44,528 nt of DNA from Bacillota bacterium (GTDB taxonomy: Bacteria > Bacillota > SHA-98 > Ch115 > JABLXJ01), in contig JABLXJ010000001.1 of assembly GCA_013178125.1 (NCBI GenBank), positions 390,538-435,065 on the forward strand, in the 5' to 3' direction. Shown piece after piece: positions 8,003-14,954 of the stretch. The position numbers and the translations under genes are program-made. Below the pieces are notes generated by a model. The model was not told the DNA's origin. It saw only the letters and a program-made list of their open reading frames with translations, and ran no database searches. Within the stretch, counting starts at the first letter, position 1. Each line of letters begins with the position of its first letter.

Positions 8003-8777
8003 CAGGCAGGGCTGCGGGTTCAAGCTGCCGGTCCCGATGGTGGATGTGTTGCCCCATGATAAGCTCATCGAGTCTATCGCCAGAGTGAGGGCGGGCGATA
8101 AGGGGGCGCGGGAGCTCGTCGCGAGGTCGAACCTCAAGCTGGTGATGAGCCTTGTCCAGCGATTCCAGGGCAGGGGGATAGACGCAGACGAGCTCTTTCA
8201 GGTTGGCTGCGTTGGCCTTATGAAGGCAATAGACAAATTTGACCCGGCCTATGGTGTACAATTCTCGACCTACGCTGTCCCGGTGATCCTGGGGGAGATA
8301 AAGCGGTACCTGAGGGATAACGGGCCGGTAAAAGTGAGCCGGGCGACCAGAGAGCTAGCCTCCTGCGTAGCCCGGACCCGGGGGGAGCTCGCCGCATCCC
8401 TGGGGAGGGAACCCACCATAGATGAGATCGCCTCCGCGCTTGATATATCGAGGGAGCAAATTATCGAATCCATAGAGGCTATGCGTCCCGTGATCCATAT
8501 GTTCGACGTGGTGGCGGACGATGGTGAGGATGATAAGCTCCGGGTTATAGACCAGGTTGGGTCCGGCGACGACTTTGATGCAGAGAGCGTCGAGCTGCTG
8601 GCGCTGAAAGATGCTTTAGCTAAATTAGACGAAATAGAAAGAAGCGTTGTTCTAATGAGATACTTTAGGGATATGAACCAGGTGGACGTGGCGAGGAGGC
8701 TTGGAATATCCCAGGCGCAGGTTTCACGGCTGGAGAAGCGTGCTCTGAAACGCATGAGGGATTGCATGGCGGTGTGA
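7992..8777 (+). CDS. sigF: RNA polymerase sporulation sigma factor F
   Basis: Sigma-F is the first forespore-specific sigma factor. The 261-residue protein has sigma-70 region 2 (ELVARSNLKLVMSLVQRF, then DADELFQVGCVGLMKAIDKF and FSTYAVPVILGEIKRYLRD), region 3 (about 125-180) and region 4 with the helix-turn-helix MNQVDVARRLGISQAQVSRLE. I choose ATG 7992, overlapping spoIIAB by 11 bp, because it gives the usual size; ATG 7935 would add 19 residues encoded within spoIIAB. The gene is followed by a terminator at 8848. Sigma-G is very similar, but the spoIIAA-spoIIAB context identifies this copy as sigma-F. Confidence 0.95.
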   Translation: MNSNRQGCGFKLPVPMVDVLPHDKLIESIARVRAGDKGARELVARSNLKLVMSLVQRFQGRGIDADELFQVGCVGLMKAIDKFDPAYGVQFSTYAVPVILGEIKRYLRDNGPVKVSRATRELASCVARTRGELAASLGREPTIDEIASALDISREQIIESIEAMRPVIHMFDVVADDGEDDKLRVIDQVGSGDDFDAESVELLALKDALAKLDEIERSVVLMRYFRDMNQVDVARRLGISQAQVSRLEKRALKRMRDCMAV

Positions 8778-8847
8778 AGTTAAAGGGCAGCGATCTGGAA
8801 AGTCGGGGAAGGCTAGAAAAGCGTCACGGTAAACGGGTGAACAGGTG

Positions 8848-8875
8848 AAAGGGAGGTGATTCCTCTCTTTTTTAT
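8848..8875 (+). terminator. Intrinsic terminator after the spoIIA operon
   Basis: AAAGGGAGG (8848-8856), a 5-nt loop, and CCTCTCTTT (8862-8870) form a 9-bp stem with one G-T pair, followed by more T residues. It closes the spoIIA operon 70 nt after sigF. The left arm resembles a Shine-Dalgarno sequence, but no start codon is suitably placed. Confidence 0.7.
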
Positions 8876-8955
8876 CTCTTTCAATATCCATCTTATATTT
8901 CGCCGGGTGGGCACGGTTATGGGATTCCTGTGGAAATGTTGCAGGGGATTTAACC

Positions 8956-8985
8956 GAATTAAAGCGTGATATGGTGAACATACTA
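8956..8985 (+). promoter_or_regulatory. Sigma-G-type forespore promoter
   Basis: GAATT (8956-8960) is followed after 18 nt by CATACTA (8979-8985). The -10 is a full match to the sigma-G element CATnMTA and the spacing is canonical; the -35 differs from GnATR at its last base. It drives the dodecin gene after a leader of about 115 nt and probably the spoVA operon. The rest of the gap 8778-9107 holds the sigF terminator and this leader, with no gene that I can see. Confidence 0.7.
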
Positions 8986-9107
8986 AGCCCGAAACATCCT
9001 GAGGCTGAAGCACCGGCTGGGATCAGCCAGATGGATCAGCCGGGTGCAACTCGGCTTGGTGCAACGCTATTCTGACTTGGGCTTGATTGCGAAAGGGGTG
9101 AACAGAT

Positions 9108-9314
9108 ATGACCGTTGTGAAGGTTATTGAATTGCTCGGTGAATCCCAGACTAGCTGGGATGACGCTGTGAGGAGCGCAGTAAGAGAGGCGTCGAAGACT
9201 GTCCGGAATATCTCCGGTGTCGAGGTTACAAATATGACGGCGAGCGTGGAAAACGGCAACATCACCAAGTATAAGGCAAACGTCCAGGTCGCTTTTGCAG
9301 TGAACGGGACCTAA
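9108..9314 (+). CDS. Dodecin family flavin-binding protein
   Basis: Dodecins are small proteins that form hollow dodecamers and store or buffer flavins. The 68-residue product has the family pattern: VVKVIELLGESQTSWDDAV, a helix with AVREASKTVRNI, then three beta strands (VEVTNMTASVENGNITKYK, ANVQVAFAV). The start ATG has AAAGGGGTG 7-10 nt upstream. It is unusual that the gene lies behind a sigma-G-like promoter and directly before spoVAC, which implies forespore synthesis. The aromatic flavin-stacking Trp common in archaeal dodecins could correspond to Trp17 here, but I cannot confirm that. Confidence 0.85.
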   Translation: MTVVKVIELLGESQTSWDDAVRSAVREASKTVRNISGVEVTNMTASVENGNITKYKANVQVAFAVNGT

Positions 9315-9376
9315 GTTCTGGTTCCTTAATTTGTACGAATTTGTCAGCAATTTCCAGGACTTACGGTATTACGTCA

Positions 9377-9496
9377 CAGGGGTTGCCGGTGCTTGCGTGA
9401 CGGGGCCTTTGAAATTTGGCAAGGCCCTCGCGCCAGATTTCAACGGAGGCGCGCCGCAAGCGCGCCGTCCCCGGAGCGCAACACCGGCAACCCCTG
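9377..9496. repeat. 120-nt cloverleaf-like palindromic element
   Basis: A perfect 15-bp inverted repeat (9377-9391 with 9482-9496) continues inward, after a bulged C, through TTGCGT/GCGCAA and GGGG/CCCC pairs (to 9405 and 9469), giving about 26 bp. Enclosed are two further hairpins: 9411-9420 with 9432-9441 (10 bp, one G-T) and GGCGCGC/GCGCGCC (9448-9454 with 9460-9466, loop CGCAA). It lies between dodecin and spoVAC and ends 35 nt before the spoVAC start. It could be a folded leader RNA, a processing or attenuation site, or a palindromic repeat of the REP/MITE kind. No second copy is evident in this window. Confidence 0.75.
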
Positions 9497-9531
9497 GATG
9501 ATGCCGAGCTGCGGGCTGAGGAGGTATCTAG

Positions 9532-9999
9532 ATGGCTAGCAAGCAAGATGAGGAGCAGCGAAAGAAGGCCGCATATCAGAAGCTGGTTGCTCAAAAGAAG
9601 CCCAAACCACGATCATTGCGTAATTTCGTGGTGGCATTTACCGTCGGCGGGCTGATATGCCTCGTCGGGCAGGTCATCCTCTCGCTCTTTATCTCCCGGG
9701 GAATGAGCCAGGACCAGGCCAGTGCGCCAACCCTGGCCGTGATGATATTCCTTGGGGCACTGGCCACAGGGCTGGGCATTTACGATAATCTCGGTGAGTT
9801 TGCAGGAGCGGGTGCTGCAGTGCCTATAACGGGCTTCTCCAATACAATCGTCGCAGCAGCCATGGATTTCAAGCGAGAGGGTTACGTGCTCGGCATGGGC
9901 GCCAAGATGTTCCTAATAGCGGGCCCGGTGATTGTATTCGGGATCATAACCGCGATCATTGTTGGAGCGGTCCGCATGATTGCCCTGATCGCCAGATGA
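9532..9999 (+). CDS. spoVAC: Stage V sporulation protein AC
   Basis: SpoVAC is an inner forespore membrane protein of the SpoVA channel, which takes up dipicolinic acid in sporulation and releases it in germination. The 155-residue protein has a charged N-terminus (about 1-30), then helices in FVVAFTVGGLICLVGQVIL and further hydrophobic stretches with the conserved GAGAAVPITGFSNTIVAAAMDFKREG motif. The start ATG has GAGGAGG 7-10 nt upstream. It begins a spoVAC-spoVAD-spoVAE set. The spoVAA, spoVAB and spoVAF genes of Bacilli are not here, as is usual in Clostridia. Confidence 0.95.
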   Translation: MASKQDEEQRKKAAYQKLVAQKKPKPRSLRNFVVAFTVGGLICLVGQVILSLFISRGMSQDQASAPTLAVMIFLGALATGLGIYDNLGEFAGAGAAVPITGFSNTIVAAAMDFKREGYVLGMGAKMFLIAGPVIVFGIITAIIVGAVRMIALIAR

Positions 10000-10135
10000 C
10001 CGCTAGCAACTGAGACGTGGGCGGATTACAGATGCGGGTCCGGATGCAGGTTATGCCGGTATTGTAGGCTAATTGTAGACTAATTATGGGCACGGAGCAT
10101 AGACAAATTTAGACAATAATGTGGGGGGTGAAAGG

Positions 10136-11143
10136 GTGGCCTCGAAGAGGGTAGGAAAAAGGACGATCAGGTTACAGAATCCACCTTTTATTATAGCCGC
10201 GGGGACCGTAGTCGGGCCACAGGAAGGCAAGGGCCCCCTGGCGGGCGAGTTCGACGTTGTGTCCCCGAATTGCACCCTTGGCCAGAAAACGCCTGAGCAG
10301 GCAGAAAGCCGGTTCCTCCAGGAGGCTGCGAAAATAGCCCTTGACAAGGCTGGGTTGCAGCCTCACCAGGTTGATTACATGCTGGCCGGGGACCTTTTGA
10401 ATCAGATAATCTCATCAAGCTTTGCCGCGAGGCAACTGGCCATGCCTTACCTGGGCCTTTACGGCGCCTGTTCAACCTTTGCGGAGGGGCTTGGGCTGGG
10501 GAGCATGATAGTAGATGGGGGATTTGCTGATAAGGTGCTGGTAGCGGTCTCCAGTCATTACCAGGGCGCGGAACGACAGTACCGGTACCCGATAGAGCTG
10601 AATATCCAGAGGAAGTTGACGGCAAGCTATACCGTAACCGGCGCAGGGGCAGCCCTGCTCTCAAACCAGGGATCGGGCACGAGGGTCACCCTCGTGACCA
10701 TAGGTGCAGTTATGGATATGGGGATCAAGGATCCCAATGATATGGGTTCAGCCATGGCTCCAGCAGCAGCTGACACGTTGTTCTGGCATTTCTCTGATAC
10801 TGGAACAAGGCCCGAGGATTATGATATGATCCTTACAGGGGACCTTGGCCGGGTCGGTAGGATTATGCTGCTTGAGGTCTTAAAGGATAAGGGTATTATG
10901 CTGGGGGACAACTACAATGACTGCGGCCTTATGATCTACTCCGACAAGCAAAACGTCGGAGCCGGCGGGAGCGGGTGCGCATGTTCGGCCGTTGTCACAC
11001 TCGGCCATATCATGAGGCGCATGCAAAATGGAGAGCTGCACAAGGTCCTGCTCGCCTCAACGGGAGCCCTCTTGAGTCCCCTTTCATCCCAACAGGGTGA
11101 ATCCGTGCCGGGGATTGCACACGCTATTGTCCTGGAAAGGTAG
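10136..11143 (+). CDS. spoVAD: Stage V sporulation protein AD
   Basis: SpoVAD is the soluble, membrane-associated SpoVA subunit that binds dipicolinic acid; its fold resembles thiolase/ketosynthase enzymes. The 335-residue product has the family start TIRLQNPPFIIAAGTVVGPQEGKGPL and motifs GDLLNQIISSSFAARQL, YGACSTFAEGL (in the active-Cys position of ketosynthases), and GCACSAVVTLGH. I choose GTG 10136 with a GGGGGG tract 7 nt upstream; GTG 10121 lies within that tract. It follows spoVAC by 136 nt and ends 10 nt before spoVAE. Confidence 0.95.
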   Translation: MASKRVGKRTIRLQNPPFIIAAGTVVGPQEGKGPLAGEFDVVSPNCTLGQKTPEQAESRFLQEAAKIALDKAGLQPHQVDYMLAGDLLNQIISSSFAARQLAMPYLGLYGACSTFAEGLGLGSMIVDGGFADKVLVAVSSHYQGAERQYRYPIELNIQRKLTASYTVTGAGAALLSNQGSGTRVTLVTIGAVMDMGIKDPNDMGSAMAPAAADTLFWHFSDTGTRPEDYDMILTGDLGRVGRIMLLEVLKDKGIMLGDNYNDCGLMIYSDKQNVGAGGSGCACSAVVTLGHIMRRMQNGELHKVLLASTGALLSPLSSQQGESVPGIAHAIVLER

Positions 11144-11153
11144 GAGGAATCTC

Positions 11154-11504
11154 ATGACATATCTCATGGCATTTCTGATAGGCGGGTTGATCTGTGGAAT
11201 CGGCCAGGTGATTCTCGATCATACCAAGCTGACGCCCGGGCACATGCTTGTGGCGTTTACAATGGCCGGGGCCCTGCTGGGCGGCCTTGGCGTGTATGAG
11301 CGGCTCCTCAAGATAGCCGGTGCCGGCGCCCTGGTCCCTGTTTCAGGGTTCGGGGCCTCACTCGTGAGGGGGGCCCTGGTCGAGGCGGGCAGGCTTGGGT
11401 GGATAGGGCTCTTCACAGGCGTCTTCGAGTTTACTGGCCTCGGGCTTGCCTCTGCGATTTTTTTCGGGTTCCTGATAGCTCTGATCTTTAACCCGAGATC
11501 ATAG
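11154..11504 (+). CDS. spoVAE: Stage V sporulation protein AE (AEb type)
   Basis: This 116-residue hydrophobic protein is the SpoVAEb-type membrane subunit of the dipicolinic acid channel. It has about four transmembrane helices: residues 2-20, 32-50, 55-75 (with the conserved GAGALVPVSGFG), and 85-113. TAGGAGGAAT precedes the ATG at 11154. It resembles SpoVAC in its first helix (IGGLICGIGQVIL against VGGLICLVGQVIL), as expected for paralogous subunits. Last gene of the spoVA set. Confidence 0.95.
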   Translation: MTYLMAFLIGGLICGIGQVILDHTKLTPGHMLVAFTMAGALLGGLGVYERLLKIAGAGALVPVSGFGASLVRGALVEAGRLGWIGLFTGVFEFTGLGLASAIFFGFLIALIFNPRS

Positions 11505-11643
11505 GGGTTGCCATAGGGGTTACGCCAGAAGGAATACCGGGAGGGATGAAGGAGTTTTTGTTTTAAGAAAGAATATGTACAGGCGGTCGAGTTTGTGGAA
11601 TTAAATTCCATAACAGGATCGCGGTTTACGAGGTGAGCGTTAC

Positions 11644-12678
11644 ATGGGCGTGACAGTAGGAATTCCCCGCGCCCTTCTCTATTATCTCTACTATCCCATG
11701 TGGAATACCTTTTTTGAAGAGCTGGGGGCCAACGTCGTAATTTCAAAGGCTACAAACAAGCGCATAATGGACCTCGGGGTCAAAGCCACAGTTGACGAGG
11801 CGTGCCTGCCTGTAAAGGTATTCCACGGTCACGTTCTTGACCTCGCCGAGCCAGGGAATGTTGATTTCATTTTCATCCCGCGAATCGTCAGCGTCGAGAG
11901 AAGGGCCTATATCTGTCCAAAGTTCATGGGCCTGCCGGATATGGTCAGGAACAGTATAAGGTCGCTGCCGCCGGTTCTGGATACCTGTATCGATCTGAGC
12001 AAGGGCGACAGGGGATATGAAAGGGCGATCCTCGACCTCGGGAGGCGGCTTGGGGCGCGGTCCTCGCGTATCCGGAGGGCTTATGAGCTGGCTACTTCGA
12101 GGTTGAAGGAGTTCGAGAAAACCCTGCAGGCAGGCAAGCTCCCTGATGAAGCCTTGCGTCTCATCGGGCTCGGGGTTGGCGGTGGGCCGGCCGGCGAGCT
12201 CGCTGGGGCGAGTGGATGCAGCGAGGCGGCGGCAGCCGAGGGCGACGATGGCGTCCTCTCCATCGCTGTGCTCGGCCATCCGTATAATATCTACGACAAT
12301 TATATAAGCATGTCCATTATTCCCAGGCTCCAGAAGATGGGCGTGAGGGTAGTAACAGCGGAGATGATACCTGAGGAGGTCACCGAGGCTGCGAGCCAGA
12401 AGCTACAAAAGAAGCGGCTCTTCTGGACCCTCGGGCGGCGTCTCCTGGGAGCGGCTGTTCATCTCATCGAGAGCGGCGGGATTGATGGATGTCTCTATGT
12501 GAGCTCTTTCGGATGCGGCCCGGATTCGCTTGTTGGGGAGCTAATTGAAAGGGGGGTAAAGCGCGAAGGGGCGTTTCCATTTATGATGGTTACTATCGAT
12601 GAGCAGACAGGTGAGGCCGGGGTGGTGACGCGCCTCGAGGCCTTTATCGATATGATCCGTCGAAGGCAGGCCGGCTGA
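11644..12678 (+). CDS. Acyl-CoA dehydratase activase-related protein (DUF2229)
   Basis: This 344-residue protein matches the DUF2229 family, a module normally fused to or beside the ATPase activators of 2-hydroxyacyl-CoA dehydratases. Recognisable segments are VGIPRALLYYLYYPMW at the N-terminus, DEACLPVKVFHGHV with a conserved Cys, IFIPRIVSVERRAYICPKFMGLPD, and the C-terminal GCLYVSSFGCGPDSL and TIDEQTGEAGVVTRLEAFID. The conserved Cys residues may bind an iron-sulfur cluster. GAGGTGA precedes the start. A Gly/Ala-rich linker (about 180-200) divides two halves. It forms an operon with the next two genes. The substrate is unknown. Confidence 0.8.
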   Translation: MGVTVGIPRALLYYLYYPMWNTFFEELGANVVISKATNKRIMDLGVKATVDEACLPVKVFHGHVLDLAEPGNVDFIFIPRIVSVERRAYICPKFMGLPDMVRNSIRSLPPVLDTCIDLSKGDRGYERAILDLGRRLGARSSRIRRAYELATSRLKEFEKTLQAGKLPDEALRLIGLGVGGGPAGELAGASGCSEAAAAEGDDGVLSIAVLGHPYNIYDNYISMSIIPRLQKMGVRVVTAEMIPEEVTEAASQKLQKKRLFWTLGRRLLGAAVHLIESGGIDGCLYVSSFGCGPDSLVGELIERGVKREGAFPFMMVTIDEQTGEAGVVTRLEAFIDMIRRRQAG

Positions 12679-12680
12679 AG

Positions 12681-13814
12681 ATGAAAGTTACGTTTCCTCA
12701 TATGGGCAACCTTTATATACCGCTGAGAGCCCTTTTCGAAAACCTTGGTCTCACGGTGATAGTCCCTCCAAGATCGAGCAAGAGAACTCTGACCCTCGGC
12801 ACGCTACACTCCCCGGAATTTGCGTGCCTTCCGCTCAAGGTCAACGTGGGGAACTTCATTGAAGCATTCGAGCTCGGCGCTGACGCCGTGATAATGGCAG
12901 GTGGTGTCGGCCCCTGCCGTTTCGGGTATTATGGCGAGGTCGAGAAGGAGATTCTCGAGGACCTCGGCTACGATTTTGAGATGTTCATCATAGAGCCGCC
13001 GCAGGGGAGGTTTCGTGAGGTTCTGCATGAGCTGGGGCGGCTTGTAGGGAGGGTCACAGCGCGCCAGGTCATCCATGCGGTGCGCATCGCCTGGGAAAAG
13101 CTTTCAGCCGTGGAGGCGCTGGAGAAGCTGGCGGCCAGGGTGAGGGCCAGGGAGATACAGAAGGGGAGCACGACGAGGGCGTTGACTCAGGCTCTCAAGG
13201 ATATCGATGAGGCCGCGAAGCTGAGCGAGGTGAGGACGGCACGTCTCGACGGCCTCTCAACCATCAACAACGTGCCGCAACGAGAGGACTACGACCCGCT
13301 GCGCGTCGGCATTGTTGGTGAAATATATGTGGTGCTCGAGCCATTCGTGAACCTCGATGTCGAGCGGGAACTCGGGGAGATGGGGGTTGAGGTCGACCGG
13401 TCGATATACCTTGGCGACTGGATAGGCGTCCATGTAATCAGGGATGCTTTGCGTTTCGGGAAGGGGAGCCTGAACAAGGTCAGGGAGCTTGCCAGACCCT
13501 ACCTGCGGCACTTTGTCGGCGGGCACGGGATCGAGAGCGTGGGACATTCGGTTGAGTATGCGAGAAGGGGCTTTGATGGGGTAGTCCACCTTGCGCCTTT
13601 CACATGCATGCCCGAGATTGTTGCCGAGAGCATCTTGCCCAGGGTGAGCAAGGATCTGGACATCCCCATAATGACACTGGTATTTGATGAGCACTCAGCA
13701 GACGCCGGGGTCGTTACGCGTCTTGAGGCCTTTGTCGACCTCATAGCCAGGCGACGAAGCCGCCTAGCTAAGAACCTGGGGGAGGAGAAACATGCGGGGA
13801 TATATCGGAGTTGA
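12681..13814 (+). CDS. Acyl-CoA dehydratase activase-related protein (HgdB-like fold)
   Basis: This 377-residue protein starts 2 nt after the preceding stop and resembles that gene's product: FPHMGNLYIPLRALFENLG, SPEFACLPLKVNVGNFIEA, MAGGVGPCRFGYYGE, then HLAPFTCMPEIVAESILP and VFDEHSADAGVVTRLEAFVD. These Cys motifs (FACLP, GPCRFG, FTCMP) are the ones that position a [4Fe-4S] cluster in the 2-hydroxyglutaryl-CoA dehydratase component family. The two genes share their C-terminal EAGVVTRLEAF-type ending, so they are probably paralogues. A helical insert (about 130-190) separates the two Rossmann-like lobes. Its 3' end overlaps the activase gene by 23 bp. Confidence 0.78.
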   Translation: MKVTFPHMGNLYIPLRALFENLGLTVIVPPRSSKRTLTLGTLHSPEFACLPLKVNVGNFIEAFELGADAVIMAGGVGPCRFGYYGEVEKEILEDLGYDFEMFIIEPPQGRFREVLHELGRLVGRVTARQVIHAVRIAWEKLSAVEALEKLAARVRAREIQKGSTTRALTQALKDIDEAAKLSEVRTARLDGLSTINNVPQREDYDPLRVGIVGEIYVVLEPFVNLDVERELGEMGVEVDRSIYLGDWIGVHVIRDALRFGKGSLNKVRELARPYLRHFVGGHGIESVGHSVEYARRGFDGVVHLAPFTCMPEIVAESILPRVSKDLDIPIMTLVFDEHSADAGVVTRLEAFVDLIARRRSRLAKNLGEEKHAGIYRS

Positions 13815-14745
13815 CGTGGGATCTGTTAGCACTAATGTTGTTGCCATAGATGACGAGGTGAATGTAATCGAGAAGGTTTACCTGAGAACCCAGGGACAGC
13901 CCATCAAGGTCGTGCAGGAGGGCTTGAAGGCCATCGCAGAGAAGTGTGGCGATATTGAGATCGCCGGGGCCGGGACCACAGGCAGCGGCCGGAGGCTGGC
14001 CAGCGTCATCGTGGGTGCTGATTGCGTCAAGAATGAAATAACAGCCCACGCGATTGCGGCCTCGCACGCAGTGCCTGGCGTCCAGACCGTGTTCGAGATC
14101 GGCGGCCAGGATTCGAAGATCATCATCCTGAGAAACGGGGTAGTTATCGATTTCGCCATGAATACGGTCTGCGCCGCAGGGACCGGGTCATTCCTCGACC
14201 ACCAGGCGATGAGGCTCAATATACCGATAGAGCAATTCGGGGACCTGGCGCTGAAGGCCGAGGTCCCCGTCAGGATCGCCGGCAGGTGTGCCGTCTTTGC
14301 CGAGTCGGATATGATTCACAAGCAACAGATGGGCCACAGGATCGAGGATATCGTCTGCGGGCTATGTGAAGCGCTGGTCAGGAACTACCTGAACAACGTA
14401 GGAAAGGGCAAGGATATCTTACCCCCTGTAGTATTCCAGGGGGGCGTCGCGGCCAACGCCGGGATGAAGAGGGCATTCGAAAAGGCTCTCGGCGAGGCTG
14501 TCATTGTGCCGGAGCATTATAATGTCATGGGTGCGATTGGCGCTGCTATCCTGGCAGCGGAAGAGGTAAAACGCAGGGGAACCAAGACCCTATTTCGCGG
14601 GTTCGAGGTTGTGGATGATGACTTCGAGGCCCGGAGCTTTGAGTGTAAAGGCTGCCCCAACCGGTGCGAGGTAATCAATATCATTAGGGATGGGGATACG
14701 ATAGCCCGCTGGGGCGATAGGTGCGGGAAGTGGGAGGCTCTTTGA
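13792..14745 (+). CDS. Acyl-CoA dehydratase activase (BadF/BadG/BcrA/BcrD ATPase)
   Basis: This 317-residue ASKHA-fold ATPase matches HgdC-type activators, which use ATP to inject an electron into a 2-hydroxyacyl-CoA dehydratase. It shows phosphate-binding GVDVGSVSTNVV, the adenosine-side GAGTTGSGR and EIGGQDSK, and Cys127 (NTVCAAGTGS) and Cys166 (AGRCAVFAESD), the two cluster ligands of the dimeric activator. It has an extra C-terminal Cys segment (FECKGCPNRCEV and DRCGKW), a possible metal site. GGAGGAG precedes the ATG, and the start lies inside the preceding gene, suggesting coupling. No dehydratase A/B pair is adjacent, so the target is unknown. Confidence 0.88.
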   Translation: MRGYIGVDVGSVSTNVVAIDDEVNVIEKVYLRTQGQPIKVVQEGLKAIAEKCGDIEIAGAGTTGSGRRLASVIVGADCVKNEITAHAIAASHAVPGVQTVFEIGGQDSKIIILRNGVVIDFAMNTVCAAGTGSFLDHQAMRLNIPIEQFGDLALKAEVPVRIAGRCAVFAESDMIHKQQMGHRIEDIVCGLCEALVRNYLNNVGKGKDILPPVVFQGGVAANAGMKRAFEKALGEAVIVPEHYNVMGAIGAAILAAEEVKRRGTKTLFRGFEVVDDDFEARSFECKGCPNRCEVINIIRDGDTIARWGDRCGKWEAL

Positions 14746-14751
14746 AATTCC

Positions 14752-14783
14752 TTGACGCTGGCTGTTTTCCATGTTAGTATAAT
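14752..14783 (+). promoter_or_regulatory. Sigma-A promoter upstream of lysA
   Basis: TTGACG (14752-14757) is followed by TATAAT (14778-14783) at 20 nt, or by TAGTAT (14775-14780) at an ideal 17 nt. The segment follows directly on the activase stop codon, so it separates lysA from the activase operon. Confidence 0.6.
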
Positions 14784-14837
14784 ATAGAAAATGGTGGCTT
14801 CGATCTCGAGCTAAGCGGGGCGTGCGCACGGTCGATG

Positions 14838-14871
14838 GGTCGATGGGACAGTACCCGTTGATCGTTTTTTT
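14838..14871 (+). terminator. Terminator-like hairpin in the lysA leader (possible attenuator)
   Basis: GGTCGATGGG (14838-14847), loop ACAGTA, and CCCGTTGATC (14854-14863) form a 10-bp stem with three wobble pairs, followed by a run of seven T (14865-14871). It lies between the promoter at 14752 and lysA at 14955. A repeated GTCGATGG (14831 and about 14839) offers an alternative pairing. The leader is too short for a lysine riboswitch and lacks the T-box motif. Confidence 0.6.
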
Positions 14872-14954
14872 ATAGCGCAGGAATTGTCACGAAGTTAAGT
14901 GATGACGCAGGAAGAGTGATAACGCAGGAAAAAGGAAGGGGCTTGGACTTCCAG

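Noticed and set aside
8851-8859. GGAGGTGAT as a ribosome binding site for a new gene after sigF
   Set aside because: No start codon follows at a suitable distance, and the sequence is the left arm of a terminator hairpin.
14784-14954. Lysine riboswitch before lysA
   Set aside because: The leader is too short and the L-box conserved motifs are absent.
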